Positions 10,431 through 24,800 of a DNA stretch of 64,000 nucleotides are shown piece by piece. Source of the stretch: Tillandsia leiboldiana (Eukaryota; Streptophyta; Magnoliopsida; Poales; Bromeliaceae). Each line of letters starts with the position of its first letter. Positions within the stretch are counted from its first letter, which is position 1. The stretch lies in contig CM055062.1 of NCBI GenBank assembly GCA_029204045.2, forward strand, positions 8,737,705 to 8,801,704, written 5' to 3'. The position numbers and the translations under genes were made by a program. Under the pieces are notes generated by a model. The model searched no databases. It had not been told where the DNA came from and worked only from the letters and a program-made list of their open reading frames with translations.

Positions 10431-12762
10431 AGCCCCCACCCCTCCTCATTTCCCACCTCGAATTGCGGGCCTTAGAGAGAGAATCCGAATTTGAGCTCTA
10501 TAGGAAAGTTCTTCCTCTCTCTCTCCTCTCTCTCTCCTCCAGATTTTAGAATTTTTGGAGTTACAGTTAGTGAGTTATCTGCGACGCGGCGCACTGCGAC
10601 GGTTTTCTTTTTCGGCCCATTTCCCGTCGCAGTTCCGTCGAAAATTCCCTGTGGGCTAACCAGGAGGAATTTTTGGACGATTTTTGCGACAGCGCGTTCC
10701 TAAGAGGTAAGACTTCGATTTCCGTGTTGATCACTTTGCTCCATTTCGTACTTTTGGCACGTTTCCCGAGGCCTCTTTGACCCCCCTTTTTGCTGTGGAA
10801 ATTTCTGGACAGTGTCAACTTCTCCGATTTTTATCTTGGCGTAGGAGCATCAGATCGAGGCGTTCAAAGAGTCGATTTTGATCTACTCTTCGCGAGGAAC
10901 GCAACCGTAATTTTTCTGGATTTTTCTGAGCACTATTTAGAGGTGAAAAATTCCTCTTTTCCCGTGCTATTTGAAAAACAGCAAAAGCTGTATTTTTATG
11001 AATACTATAGTTACACCCTGTGCAATGTGTGTTGCTGTAGGGCACCGTTTTCGGCAGACAGCAGTTCTAGGGGACTGTGGACAACCAGGAGACTACCTGA
11101 GGTGTAATTTGAGCTGTTCGAGGTGGGCGGTTGTTGCTTACCTCATTTTTGACAAGCTCACTGGGATTACTGGAACTCCCCTAAAATTTAATATGACAAT
11201 TGATGAGAACCACTGGGACAAACTAATATGATAATTGATAAGAACCATTGGGACAAACTAACAGGACAACTAACAGGACAAACTAACAGGACAACTAACA
11301 GGACAATTGATGAGAACTATTGGGACGAACTAATGTGACAATTGACGAGAACCGCTGGGACGAACTCTCCTAAAAATTAATATAACCCCACAGATGATAT
11401 AATGACTTATATTGGGACACTGTGATTAAGACAAAGGCTATAATCTCGCATGCAAATGACTTTTATTCAGTAAATCAATCTTTTTAAATCTTTGACACTA
11501 TTTTACAACTTTTAAAATAAAGACAGTTGCATGCATGCCCGGACATCAGGTAGGGCCACTATTTATTGCTACACTATCATATTAAGACTTGACATGTTTT
11601 ATTGCTATCTTTTGCTTTCAGTTGCTTGTCGCTCGAGTATGAGCAGGGGTTTGGGATAGTATAGCCAAGGTTATGTTAGATTATAAACTTGTGGGGTGTT
11701 GCGGTGACCGCGGACTGTAGGCGGTCGGCCGAATGTTTATCCTTGCATCAGAATGGGGTTGAGTCTGGTCTATTTTAGGCATCAGCAGGGGATCGGGTTT
11801 TTCTCTAGTGGATGGTTTTTCCCACTTATTGAGTACTATGGCATCAGATCAGGGTTTCTTAGTGGATGGCTTTTCCCACTTTGATCATAGTCATGATCCA
11901 GTCCTGCTGTTTACGACACTTATGATACTTATTACTGAGGTACTTTTACTCGTGTGGGTCGCTCCCCTCGAGTGCCACTCCGGAGTGTGTTACAGGCAGG
12001 CTTGAGTCCTTGAGACTCTCATTCCCTATCGGTGTTATGCATTGGCCAGCATACCCGATTTGGGCAGGCAAGGCGCAGCAGGCAGTACCAGTTTTACTGG
12101 TGGCATAAGATTGGGTTTATTCAGGCAGGCATGTTAGATACTGATGCATACATACAGTCATTCCTTTTGGCACTGCATTTAGAGGCATGCTAGTGGTGGT
12201 TTCCCCTTTATTCAGCAGTTCTGCTTACAGCTTTACCACTTTTTCCTTTCTGGCCTCTAGTAATCCTAGTGGGTGCATCAGAGTTGAGGTTTTGCCCACT
12301 AGGGGAGGCTACTGGTTTATCTGGTAGTTCTCACCCCCATTATTCTTTTCTGTTTCTTTCTTCTTCTTTATTTTGCAGAGTCGTCTGCGGGAGCTGCTAG
12401 GCTATCAGCGGCTGATAAAGGTAAGGGGATCGCTGAGTAGATAGATCTCCTGGGAGACTGAGAGCTGTAGATAGACGTTGTACCCTTCACTCAGACTGTG
12501 ATATTCTCCTTTTATTTTGAGTCTGGCTTTCGCCGGCTGGTTGTATTATTTTGGTGAGCTGGGAGATTATTGTACATATTACAGTTTATTTTTAGTTCCA
12601 GTATGAGATACTATGTGGTTCTTCTACTTCAGCTCTGTATTATGCTCTTTTATTGTTCATATTATATCGGAGCAGGTTACCAGCGCTTCGTGTACTCGGG
12701 AAATCCCGTGTGCACGGCGGATCTGTTGGCGAGCCCGGGTTCCGGGGCGTGACAGATTAAGT

Positions 12763-12774
12763 TGGTATCGGAGC
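12763..12774 (+). promoter_or_regulatory. Primer-binding site of gypsy B
   Basis: TGGTATCGGAGC begins nine bases after the LTR end. It pairs with the 3' end of tRNA-iMet with one mismatch (G for A). Confidence 0.88.
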
Positions 12775-13043
12775 TTAGGGATAGGTCAGTTGGGACTTAG
12801 AAAACCCTAGGCTTTTGGCAGACCCTAGGATGATAGGGTACGAGAGACGTGATATTTGCGAAAGTCGTTGATTTATTGTTTGACTCTTCCAGTGAGAGAA
12901 GAGAGATCGACATGCCTAATTTCTGGTGAACCGTTATGTTGGCTGCAGACAACATAAAGTCACAGAAATATGGGGATGTCTTTGACTTTCGCTAGATTGG
13001 GTCGTGTGGGGATATGATACTGAGTGTGGTTTCTTGTGATAGG

Positions 13044-16000
13044 ATGCCTCCGCGACGTAGAATGTTGACGCGTTCTCAGCCTGAATCCCCTGAGCCCGAG
13101 CCGGAGGAGTCCGAGCAGGGCCAGCAGAGTGAGGTGCAGGAGCTTCAGGCTCAGATGGCCCAGATGGCAGAGGCCGTGCAGCGTCAGGAGGAGGCCATGG
13201 GTCGGCTGACGCAGATGTTAGAACAGAGGGCGCAGCCTGTTGTTGCACCCCCTGAGAGTTCTCCCGTACCACCCTCCCCTGCTGTGGCTTCCCCAGTTGG
13301 ACCGGTGACCGCGGCATCCCCTGTTGCTCAGGGAGCAATCCGGCCTTTGACTCCTGCGGAAGAGCAGGAGATTGCTGACAAACTTACTCAATTCTGTAAA
13401 CGGGGACCGCCCAGGTTTTCAGGGCGGAATACCCAGCCGTGGGAGATCGGGACTTGGCTTTCGTCAATGGAGAAGTTATTTCGGGACTTCTTCATTGACC
13501 AGAAGTACAGGGTACATATGGCTGTACACTGCTTAGACGGGGACGCTGATGCATGGTGGCGTCGGGTGGAGCCTCTGGAGTTCCAGATCACTCGACAGCT
13601 ACCCTGGTCAGAGTTCAAGAGGATGATTCTGGATACGTACTTTTCCACGAGTATGAAGAAAAAGCTGGAAGATGATCTGAAGAATCTTCAGCAAGGCGAA
13701 CGGACAGCATTGGACTACTTTCAGGAGTTCACGCGGTTACTCAACTGCGTACCTTACGTCGCCAGGGACGGACCGCACCAGGTGGAGCTCTTTGAGTCGG
13801 GCCTGCGCCCAGAGATCTATACTCTGGTGCATGCCCAGAGACTACAAACCTTGGAGGAGGCAGCAGAGCATGCCCAGTGGGTTGAGAGAGGAGACCACGT
13901 CGTCGCCAGACGTGGGGGCCTGGTCGCTCAAGGCGCAGACAGAAAGCGACCAGCGCAGGACGACGGGAGACAGGCCAGTTCCTGGAGGCCGCCCCGACCG
14001 CCACCGCCTCAGTTTTCCGGCCAAGGACGGTCTGAGCGGCGAGGGCCTGGTGGACCCCAGAGGCCCCAGCAGCGGCAGCAGCAGCAGCAGAGATCCCAGC
14101 CGTCGCAGCGTGGGTCGCAGCGACAGCCTCAGCAACAACAGCAGTCACGACAACCACGGGCCCCCAGCAATTGTATTTTCTGTGGAGGTCAGCACTTTTC
14201 CAACACCTGCGACCAGCGGTGGGGTCGCTGCTATAGATGTGGACAGTCTGGCCACGTCCGAGCTACTTGCCCTTTTGCGCCATCGACGGCTCCTTCTTCA
14301 GCATCTGCTCCATCTTCATCTCAACAGCGGTCGACGGCTCAGCGGCCATATGCTCCAGCAAGCAGGCCATCTTCTTCCCATCCCACGGAGTACCGCCCTC
14401 CAGCTCAAAGTGGGCGGGTGTATGCGGCGCAGGTAGAGGACTCTTCAGCCGCAGATCACATGGTGGCAGGTATCACCCTACTTTCTGGCATTAGGACTCG
14501 TACATTATTTGATACTGGAGCATCGCATTCTTTTATCAGTAGATCATTTGCATCATTACATGGGTTAAAGGTAGGACTTCTACCACGTGCACGAGAGGTT
14601 CAGATTCCCGATCACACTTTGCACGTGGAGGAGTGTTGTTGGTCCTGCCCGATGCAAATCGAGTCCTGGATTATGCCAGCAGACCTGTTGGTCCTGAGAC
14701 AATTGAAGGACTTCGATGTGGTCCTCGGGATGGACTGGCTGGCTCGGTATTTTGCGACCATTGATTGTGCCGCAAGGACCGTTACTTTTAGAGAGCCAGA
14801 CCAGGAAATGTTGGTATACCGGGGATGTCAGAGTGCTTTCTTTGCCTCTATGGTTTCGACTTCCCGAGCGAGGCAGATGATCCATCGAGGATGTGTAGCC
14901 TTTTTGGCTAGTGTTGTTGAAGGGCCTACGGCGGCGCCGGGACTCGGGGATATCCCTATTGCCCGCGAGTTCCCGGATGTTTTTCCATCTGAGCTGACAA
15001 GCATGCCGCTAGATAGGGAGATTGAGTTCGTGATTGACGTAGTCCCAGGAACTGCGCCAATCTCTAAGGCTCCTTACCGGATGGCACCGGCTGAGTTGCG
15101 AGAGCTTAAGGCGCAACTTCAGGATTTAATGGATAAGGGCTTTATTAGGCCGAGTGTGTCGCCTTGGGGAGCGCCGGTGCTATTCGTGAAAAAGAAGGAT
15201 GGGTCACTTCGATTATGTGTGGACTATAGGGAATTAAATAAAGTGACCATCAAAAAAAGTACCCTTTGCCGCGCATCGATGATCTTTTTGATCAGCTGCA
15301 AGGGTCTTGTGTCTTCTCTAAGATAGATTTGCAGTCCGGTTACCACCAGTTAAAGGTGAAGGCCGAGGATATTCCGAAGACGGCATTTAGATCACGGTAT
15401 GGGCATTATGAATTCACAGTTATGCCTTTTGGGCTAACTAATGCCCCTGCCGCATTCATGGATTTAATGAACCGGATCTTCCGACCTTACTTAGACCGGT
15501 TCGTGGTAGTGTTCATTGATGATATCTTGGTCTACTCCCGAAGTGATGCGGAGCATGAGGAGCACTTGAGGATTGTGCTGCAACTTCTACGAGAGAAGAA
15601 GTTGTTTGCCAAGCTGGCAAAGTGCGAATTTTGGCTTCGGGAGGTAGTCTTCTTGGGCCATGTAATTTCCGCTGCAGGTGTGGCGGTGGACCCAGCGAAG
15701 ATTGAGGCAGTCCGTGATTGGCCCCGACCGACGACGGTTTCTGAGGTACGTAGCTTTATGGGTTTAGCTGGGTATTACCGTCGGTTTGTGGAAGGCTTTG
15801 CGAAGCTCTCCACACCCCTCACTCGCTTGACGCGTAAAGGAGTGAAGTTTATCTGGAGTGAGGACTGTCAAAAGAGCTTTGAGGAGCTGAAGAATAGACT
15901 AATGACCGCCCCTATCCTTTCCCTCCCTGTTATGGGAAAAGGATATGTGATCTACAGTGATGCATCACACAGCGGACTTGGTTGTGTGTTGATGCAGGAA

Positions 16001-17690
16001 GGGAGGGTAATTGCTTATGCATCAAGGCAACTCAAGGATTATGAGAAGAATTACCCTACCCATGACCTTGGAGCTTGCGGCTGTGGTATTTGCACTAAAG
16101 CTTTGGCGCCATTACCTATATGGGGAGCATTGTGAAATCTACACCGACCACAAGAGCCTAAAGTACCTGTTCACGCAAAAGGAGCTGAATTTGAGGCAAC
16201 GTAGGTGGTTAGAGCTATTAAAGGATTATGATGTAGATATTCTCTACCACCCAGGTAAGGCTAATGTGGTCGCTGACGCCTTGAGTAGGAGAGCGGTGCA
16301 AAGTTTGTCTATGTTGATCACAGACCAGGCGCCGCTATTAGAGGAGATGAGACGGCTCGACATAGAGGTTGTGTCCCCTGGGGTCTCTGCTAGACTGACA
16401 TCTTTAGTCGTGCAGCCCACTCTGCTGGACAGGATCAAAGAGAAACAGAGTGAGGACCCCCAGTTGGCCAGGATTAGAGATCATATTCCGAGTGATCAGT
16501 CTGGGGACTTTTCGGTAGATGCCTCGGGAGTACTAAGGTACAGAAACCGAGCATGTGTGCCAATAGATGTGGAGATTAGAGAACAGATATTGCGAGAGGC
16601 CCATTATACACCTTATACCCTACATCCTGGTGGGACTAAGATGTATAAAGACCTCAAGGCACACTTCTGGTGGAAAGGCATGAAGAGGGATATTGGGAGA
16701 TTTGTGGCTCAGTGTTTAACTTGTCAGCAGGTGAAAGCTGAGCATCGAGTGCCAGCTGGCAAGTTACAAAGTCTCCCAATTCCCGAGTGGAAATGGGACC
16801 ACATTACGATGGATTTCGTGGTCGGACTACCTAGGGCACAGGGAGGAGCTGATGCTATCTGGGTAGTTGTAGATCGACTTACCAAGTCGGCGCACTTTCT
16901 GCCCATGCAGACTACGTGGCCACTCGAGCGACTAGCCCAGTATATCTAGATGAGATAGTAAGATTACATGGAGTACCAGCCTCCATAGTATCAGATAGAG
17001 ACCCGAGGTTTGTTTCGCATTTCTGGAAGAGTTTGCAAACAGCCTTGGGGACTGAACTCAGGTTCAGTACAGCTTTTCATCCGCAGACTGATGGGCAATC
17101 GGAGCGGACGATACAAATCCTGGAGGACATGTTGAGGGCTTGCGTCCTGGATTTCGGCGGAGGGTGGATTCGGCATTTATCTTTGGCTGAATTCGCGTAC
17201 AACAATAGCTTTCAAGCGAGCATTCAGATGGCTCCGTTTGAAGCATGTATGGACGCAAGTGTCGATCACCACTTTATTGGAGTGACGTAGGCGAGAGGCG
17301 GACCTTGGGACCAGATGTCTTGATAGAGGCAGAAGAGAAGGTCCGGGTGATTCGAAAGCATCTTCAGACCGCCCAAAGCCGACAGAGGAGCTATGCCGAT
17401 GTTCGGCGACGAGACTTAGAATTTCAGGTTGGAGATCATGTATTCCTGAAAGTCTCGCCGTCCAAAGGAATCAGGAGGTTCGGCATTCGTGGGAAACTTA
17501 GCCCCCGATATATTGGACCCTTTGAGGTATTGGGGCGTATCGGGCCAGTTGCCTACCGACTCGCACTTCCTCCAAGGCTTGCGGTGTCCATGATGTATTT
17601 CATGTTTCTACTTTAAAAAGGTATCTTCGACCCATCGCACGTCATCGACTTACAACGCTGGAGATCCGCGAGGATTTGAGGTATGAAGCA
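13044..17690 (+). pseudogene. Gypsy B gag-pol, first internal copy (runs into the gap)
   Basis: Starts MPPRRRML, with a coiled Gln/Glu-rich N-terminus, a retrotransposon gag domain, a CCHC knuckle (CYRCGQSGHVRATC, about 14230-14272), a protease with DTGASH (about 14511), RT with FIDDIL (about 15512), RNase H (YSDASH), and integrase with HPGGTK, CLTCQ and D,D35E residues. Domain order and 3 kb LTRs fit the Tekay/Del chromovirus lineage. Reading frames break near 15251 (A homopolymer, shared with copy 2), 16065, 16938 and 17246. The last three differ from copy 2 by single bases and look like sequencing error near the gap. The alternative upstream ATG at 13014 is less likely. Confidence 0.9.
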
Positions 17691-17790
17691 NNNNNNNNNN
17701 NNNNNNNNNNNNNNNNNNNNNNNNNNNNNNNNNNNNNNNNNNNNNNNNNNNNNNNNNNNNNNNNNNNNNNNNNNNNNNNNNNNNNNNNNN
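17691..17790. other. Assembly gap (100 N)
   Basis: A run of 100 N. The left side ends in the last part of pol and the right side starts in the middle of gag, so the real content may include a whole LTR and a gag start, or nothing at all if two copies of one locus were abutted. Confidence 0.99.
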
Positions 17791-20700
17791 TACAAAACCT
17801 TGGAGGAGGCAGCAGAGCATGCCCCAGTGGGTTTGAGAGAGGAGACCAAGTCGTCGCAGACGTGGGGGCCTGGTCGCTCAAGGCGCAGACAGCAAAAGCG
17901 ACCGCGCGGACGACGGGAGACAGGCCAGTACTGGAGGCCGCCCCGACCGCCCACCGCCTCAGTTTTCCGGCCAAGGACGGTTCTGAGCGGCGAGGGCCTG
18001 GTGGACCCAAGAGGCCCCGAGCAGGGCAGCAGACAGCAGCAGAGTCCCAGCCGTCGCAGCGTGCGTCGCAGGACCAGCCTCAGCAAAACAGAAAGAGTCA
18101 CGACAACCACGGGCCCCCAGCAATTGTATTTTCTGTTGTAGGTCAGCCACTTTTCCAACACTGCGACCAGCGGTGGTGGGTCGCTGCTATAGTGTGGACA
18201 GTTGCGCCACGTCCGAGCTACAATGCCCTTTTCGCCATCGACGGCTCCTTCTTCAGCATCTGCCTCCATCTTCATCTCAACAGCGGTCGACGGCTAAGAC
18301 GGACATATGCTCCAGCAAGCAGGACATTTCTTCCCAGCCAACGGAAAAGAGTACCGACCCTCCAGCTCAAAGTGGGCGGGTTGTATGCGGCGCAGGTAGA
18401 GGGACTATTCCAGCCAGCCAGATAACATGGTGGCAGGTATCACCTATTTCTGGCATTAGGACTCGTACTTATTTGATACTGGAGCATCGCATTTTTTTAT
18501 CAGTAGATCATTTGCATCATTCATGGGGTAAAGTAGGACTTCTAACAAGTGCACGAGAGGGTTCAGATTCCCGATCAAACTTGCACGTGGAGGGTTGTTG
18601 TGGTCCTGCCCGATGAAAATCGAAGTATGGATTATGCCAGCAGCCCTGTTGGTCCTGAGACAATTGAAGGACTTCGATGTGGTCCTAGGATGGACTGGCT
18701 TGGCTCGGTATTTTGCGACCATTGATTGTGCCGCAAGGACGCGTTAATTTTAGAGAGCCAGACCAGGAAACTGTTGGTATACCGGGGATGTCAGAGTTGA
18801 CTTTCTTTGCCTCTATGGGTTTCGACTTTCCGAAGCGAGGCAGATGATCCCATCGAGGATGGTAGCCTTTTTGGCTAGTGTTGTTTGAAGGGGCCTACGG
18901 ACGGCGCCGGGACTCGTGGATATCCCTATTGCCCGCGAGTTCCGGATGTTTTTTTCCATCTGAGCTGACAAGCATGCCGCTAGAATAGGGAGATTAGGTT
19001 TTCGTGATTGACGTAGTCCCAGGAACTGCGCAATCTCTAAGGCTCCTTACCGGATGTGCACCGGCTGGTTGCGAGAGCTTAAGGCGCAACTTCAGGACTT
19101 TAATGGATAAGGGCTTTATTAGGCCGAGTGTGTCGCCTTGGGGAGCGCCGGGTGCTATTCGTGAAAAAGAAGGATGGGTCACTTCGATTATGTGTGGACT
19201 ATAGGAATTAAATAAAGTGACCATCAAAAAAAGTACCCTTTGCCGCGCATCGATGATCTTTTTGATCAGCTGCAAGGGTCTTGTGTCTTCTCTAGATGAG
19301 ATTTGCAGTCCGGTTACACCAGTTAAAGGTGAAGGCCGAGGATATGCCGAAGACGGCATTTAGATCACGGTATGGGCATTGAATTTCACAGTTATGCCTT
19401 TTGGGCTAACTAATGCCCCTGCCGCATTCATGGATTTAATGACGGATCTTCCGACATTACTTAGACCGGTTCGTGGTAGTGTTCATTGATGATATCTTGG
19501 TCTACTCCCGAAGTGATGCGGAGCATGAGGAGCACTTGAGGATTGTGCTGCAACTTCTACGAGAGAAGAAGTTGTTTGCCAAGCTGGCAAAGTGCGAATT
19601 TTGGCTTCGGGAGGTAGTCTTCTTGGGCCATGTAATTTCCGCTGCAGGTGTGGCGGTGGACCCAGCGAAGATTGAGGCAGTCCGTGATTGGCCCCGACCG
19701 ACGACGGTTTCTGAGGTACGTAGCTTTATGGGTTTTAGCTGGGTATTACCGTCGGTTTGTGGAAGGCTTTGCGAAGCTCTCCACACCCCTCACTCGCTTG
19801 ACGCGTAAAGGAGTGAAGTTTATCTGGAGTGAGGACTGTCAAAAGAGCTTTGAGGAGCTGAAGAATAGACTAATGACCGCCCCTATCCTTTCCCTCCCTG
19901 TTATGGGAAAAGGATATGTGATCTACAGTGATGCATCACACAGCGGACTTGGTTGTGTGTTGATGCAGGAAGGGAGGGTAATTGCTTATGCATCAAGGCA
20001 ACTCAAGGATTATGAGAAGAATTACCCTACCATGACTTGGAGCTTGCGGCTGTGGTATTTGCACTACAGCTTTGGCGCCATTACCTATATGGGGAGCATT
20101 GTGAAATCTACACCGACCACAAGAGCCTAAAGTACCTGTTCACGCAAAAGGAGCTGAATTTGAGGCAACTGGTAGGTGGTTAGAGCTATTAAAGGATTAT
20201 GATGTAGATATTCTCTACCACCAGGTAGGCTAATGTGGTCGCTGACGCCTTGAGTAGGAGAGCGGTGCAAAGTTTGTCTATGTTGATCACAGACCAGGCG
20301 CCGCTATTAGAGGAGATTGAGACGGCTCGACATAGAGGTTGTGTCCCCTGGGGTCCTTGCTAGACTGACATCTTTAGTCGTGCAGCCCACTCTGCTGGAC
20401 AGGATCAAAGAGAAACAGAGTGAGGACCCCCAGTTGGCCAGGATTAGAGATCATATTCCGAGGGATCAGTCTGGGGACTTTTCGGTAGATGCCTCGGGAG
20501 TACTAAGGTACAGAAACCGAGCATGTGTGCCAATAGATGTGGAGATTAGAGAACAGATATTGCGAGAGGCCCATTATACACCTTATACCCTACATCCTGG
20601 TGGGACTAAGATGTATAAAGACCTCAAGGCACACTTCTGGTGGAAAGGCATGAAGAGGGATATTGGGAGATTTGTGGCTCAGTGTTTAACTTGTCAGCAG

Positions 20701-21842
20701 GTGAAAGCTGAGCATCGAGTGCCAGCTGGCAAGTTACAAAGTCTCCCAATTCCCGAGTGGAAATGGGACCACATTACGATGGATTTCGTGGTCGGACTAC
20801 CTAGGGCACAGGGAGGAGCTGATGCTATCTGGGTAGTTGTAGATCGACTTACCAAATCGGCACACTTTCTGCCCATGCAGACTACGTGGCCACTCGAGCG
20901 ACTAGCCCAGTTATATCTAGATGAGATAGTAAGATTACATGGAGTACCAGCCTCCATAGTATCAGATAGAGACCCGAGGTTTGTTTCGCATTTCTGGAAG
21001 AGTTTGCAAACAGCCTTGGGGACTGAACTCAGGTTCAGTACAGCTTTTCATCCGCAGACTGATGGGCAATCGGAGCGGACGATACAAATCCTGGAGGACA
21101 TGTTGAGGGCTTGCGTCCTGGATTTCGGCGGAGGGTGGATTCGGCATTTATCTTTGGCTGAATTCGCGTACAACAATAGCTTTCAAGCGAGCATTCAGAT
21201 GGCTCCGTTTGAAGCATTGTATGGACGCAAGTGTCGATCACCACTTTATTGGAGTGACGTAGGCGAGAGGCGGACCTTGGGACCAGATGTCTTGATAGAG
21301 GCAGAAGAGAAGGTCCGGGTGATTCGAAAGCATCTTCAGACCGCCCAAAGCCGACAGAGGAGCTATGCCGATGTTCGGCGACGAGACTTAGAATTTCAGG
21401 TTGGAGATCATGTATTCCTGAAAGTCTCGCCGTCCAAAGGAATCAGGAGGTTCGGCATTCGTGGGAAACTTAGCCCCCGATATATTGGACCCTTTGAGGT
21501 ATTGGGGCGTATCGGGCCAGTTGCCTACCGACTCGCACTTCCTCCAAGGCTTGCTGTGTCCATGATGTATTTCATGTCTTCTACTTAAGAAAGTATATCT
21601 TCGACCCATCGCACGTCATCGACTTCACACCGCTTGAGATCAGCGAGGATTTGAGGTATGAAGAGCGCCCACTGCGAGTTCTGGATCGAGAGGTGAGAGA
21701 ATTACGCAGTCGGGTCATTCCCTATGTGAAGATCCAATGGAGCAATCATGACGAGCGCGAGGCTACATGGGAGCTCGAGTCGGAGATGAGGGTATGCTCA
21801 CCCCTACTTATTCGAGACATCGGACTGAGGATTATTGTTTAG
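17791..21842 (+). pseudogene. Gypsy B gag-pol, second internal copy
   Basis: Begins at the position matching 13846 in gag and runs through protease, RT, RNase H and integrase to the C-terminal TWELESEMR tail. From 17791 to about 19460 it differs from copy 1 mainly by single-base insertions and deletions, so no gag frame stays open. After that it is almost identical at a constant offset. RNase H fragments and a long integrase ORF (20317-21588) remain open. A frame break near 21555 separates integrase from its tail (21651-21842). Confidence 0.88.
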
Positions 21843-21868
21843 TCTCGTTTCGAGGACGAAACTCTTTT

Positions 21869-21881
21869 TAGTGGGGGAGGA
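21869..21881 (+). promoter_or_regulatory. Polypurine tract of gypsy B
   Basis: AGTGGGGGAGGA immediately precedes the 3' LTR start TGTGATGATCC, the expected place for plus-strand priming. Confidence 0.8.
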
Positions 21882-24800
21882 TGTGATGATCCGGACTCCC
21901 GCAGGAACTGTGCAACATTAAACAGTGACTGTAGGGAGCTTATTCGGTTGAAGCAGAGCTTGTAGAATCGAAATTGGACATTTAATATAGACTCTGCGCG
22001 AAAATCGGAGCAAATGGAATTTTCCGGGAGCTTTCGGCAAAATTCGGATGAGAATTTGGCGAAATGGACGTCGTATTTGGACTCAGCGCGCGAAAACGAT
22101 CGAAACGGTATATTTACTTTATTTTTTCGGCGCAAAATTACTGTTCACGCCGGAACAGTAACTCCGGCCGCCGGAATTACTGTTCCGGCGACCGGCGCAC
22201 GGCGGCGGGCGGCGGCGCACGGCGGCGGGCGGCGGCGCAGCGGCGGCACAGCGGCTGAGGGCGGCGGCGCAGGCTGCGGGCGGGGGGCTCGGGTGCGCGG
22301 TCCATGGGCCTGGCGTGCACCGGGTGCACCGAAGACTCCTTTCTGCCACGTGGCAGCTTCCATTGGCTGGCCGGCTTCTAGAAGCACGTGGGAAGGTGAC
22401 ACGTGGCGCTCCCCTATTGGCCGACATCTTCCGGAAGACCCGGAGCGCGGACCGGCCACGTGCACCACGTGGCCACGTGGCGATTTTTTCATTGGGCCTG
22501 CACAGGCTGTTTGCTGTTATGTGGACACGTGGCGCATTATGGATGGCCGATTTTGGTGTTTCCTGTTCGGATCCGAATCCCGTGTGGGAATATTCCCTTT
22601 GGCCCACTATATAAGAAGCCCCCACCCCTCCTCATTTCCCACCTCGAATTGCGGGCCTTAGAGAGAGAATCCGAATTGAGCTCTATAGGAAAGTTCTTCC
22701 TCTCTCTCCTCCTCTCTCTCTCCTCCAGATTTTAGAATTTTTGGAGTTACAGTTAGTGAGTTATCTGCGACGCGGCGCACTGCGACGGTTTTCTTTTTCG
22801 GCCCATTTCCCGTCGCAGTTCCGTCGAAAATTCCCTGTGGGCTAACCAGGAGGAATTTTGGACGATTTTTGCGACAGCGCGTTCCTAAGAGGTAAGACTT
22901 CGATTTCCGTGTTGATCACTTTGCTCCATTTCGTACTTTTGGCACGTTTCCCGAGGCCTCTTTGACCCCGCTTTTTGCTGTGGAAATTTCTGGACAGTGT
23001 CAACTTCTCCGATTTTTATCTTGGCGTAGGAGCATCAGATCGAGGCGTTCAAAGAGTCGATTTTGATCTACTCTTCGCGAGGAACGCAACCGTAATTTTT
23101 CTGGATTTTTTCTGAGCACTATTTAGAGGTGAAAAATTCCTCTTTTCCCGTGCTATTTGAAAAACAGCAAAGCTGTACTTTTTATGAATACTATAGTTAC
23201 ACCCTGTGCAATGTGTGTTGCTGTAGGGCACCGTTTTCGGCAGACAGCAGTTCTAGGGGACTGTGGACAACCAGGAGACTACCTGAGGTGTAATTTGAGC
23301 TGTTCGAGGTGGGCGGTTGTTGCTTACCTCATTTTTGACAAGCTCACTGGGATTACTGGAACTCCCCTAAAATTAATATGACAATTGATGAGAACCACTG
23401 GGACAAACTAATATGATAATTGATAAGAACCATTGGGACAAACTAACAGGACAACTAACAGGACAAACTAACAGGACAACTAACAGGACAATTGATGAGA
23501 ACTATTGGACGAACTAATGTGACAATTGACGAGAACCGCTGGGACGAACTCTCCTAAAAATTAATATAACCCCACAGATGATATAATGACTTATATTGGG
23601 ACACTGTGATTAAGACAAAGGCTATAATCTCGCATGCAAATGACTTTTATTCAGTAAATCAATCTTTTTAAATCTTTGACACTATTTTACAACTTTTAAA
23701 ATAAAGACAGTTGCATGCATGCCCGGACATCAGGTAGGGCCACTATTTATTGCTACACTATCATATTAAGACTTGACATGTTTTATTGCTATCTTTTGCT
23801 TTCAGTTGCTTGTCGCTCGAGTATGAGCAGGGGTTTGGGATAGTATAGCCAAGGTTATGTTAGATTATAAACTTGTGGGGTGTTGCGGTGACCGCGGACT
23901 GTAGGCGGTCGGCCGGATGTTTATCCTTGCATCAGAATGGGGTTGAGTCTGGTCTATTTTAGGCATCAGCAGGGGATCGGGTTTTTCTCTAGTGGATGGT
24001 TTTTCCCACTTATTGAGTACTATGGCATCAGATCAGGGTTTCTTAGTGGATGGCTTTTCCCACTTTGATCATAGTCATGATCCAGTCCTACTGTTTACGA
24101 CACTTATGATACTTATTACTGAGGTACTTTTACTCGTGTGGGTCGCTCCCCTCGAGTGCCACTCCGGAGTGTGTTACAGGCAGGCTTGAGTCCTTGAGAC
24201 TCTCATTCCCTATCGGTGTTATGCATTGGCCAGCATACCCGATTTGGGCAGGCAAGGCGCAGCAGGCAAGTACCAGTTTTACTGGTGGCATAAGATTGGG
24301 TTTATTCAGGCAGGCATGTTAGATACTGATGCATACATACAGTCATTCCTTTTGGCACTGCATTTAGAGGCATGCTAGTGGTGGTTTCCCCTTTATTCAG
24401 CAGTTCTGCTTACAGCTTTACCACTTTTTCCTTTCTGGCCTCTAGTAATCCTAGTGGGTGCATCAGAGTTGAGGTTTTGCCCACTAGGGGAGGCTACTGG
24501 TTTATCTGGTAGTTCTCACCCCATTATTCTTTTCTGTTTCTTTCTTCTTCTTTATTTTGCAGAGTCGTCTGCGGGAGCTGCTAGGCTATCAGCGGCTGAT
24601 AAAGGTAAGGGGATCGCTGAGTAGATAGATCTCCTGGGAGACTGAGAGCTGTAGATAGACGTTGTACCCTTCACTCAGACTGTGATATTCTCCTTTTATT
24701 TTGAGTCTGGCTTTCGCCGGCTGGTTGTATTATTTTGGTGAGCTGGGAGATTATTGTACATATTACAGTTTATTTTTAGTTCCAGTATGAGATACTATGT

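Larger units (their letters stand above)
9718..12754 (+). mobile_element. 5' LTR of Ty3/gypsy array B
   Basis: Starts TGTGATGATCC and ends CCGGGGCGTGACA, 3037 bp, followed by a primer-binding site. The copy at 21882-24938 is nearly identical; differences are a 20 bp GC-rich duplication, a few substitutions and single-base homopolymer indels, so the insertion looks young. It holds a G-box-rich U3, a TATA box, a CT-rich leader and a tandem repeat at about 11185-11365 built from TTGATGAGAACC and GGGACAAACTAA blocks. Confidence 0.93.
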
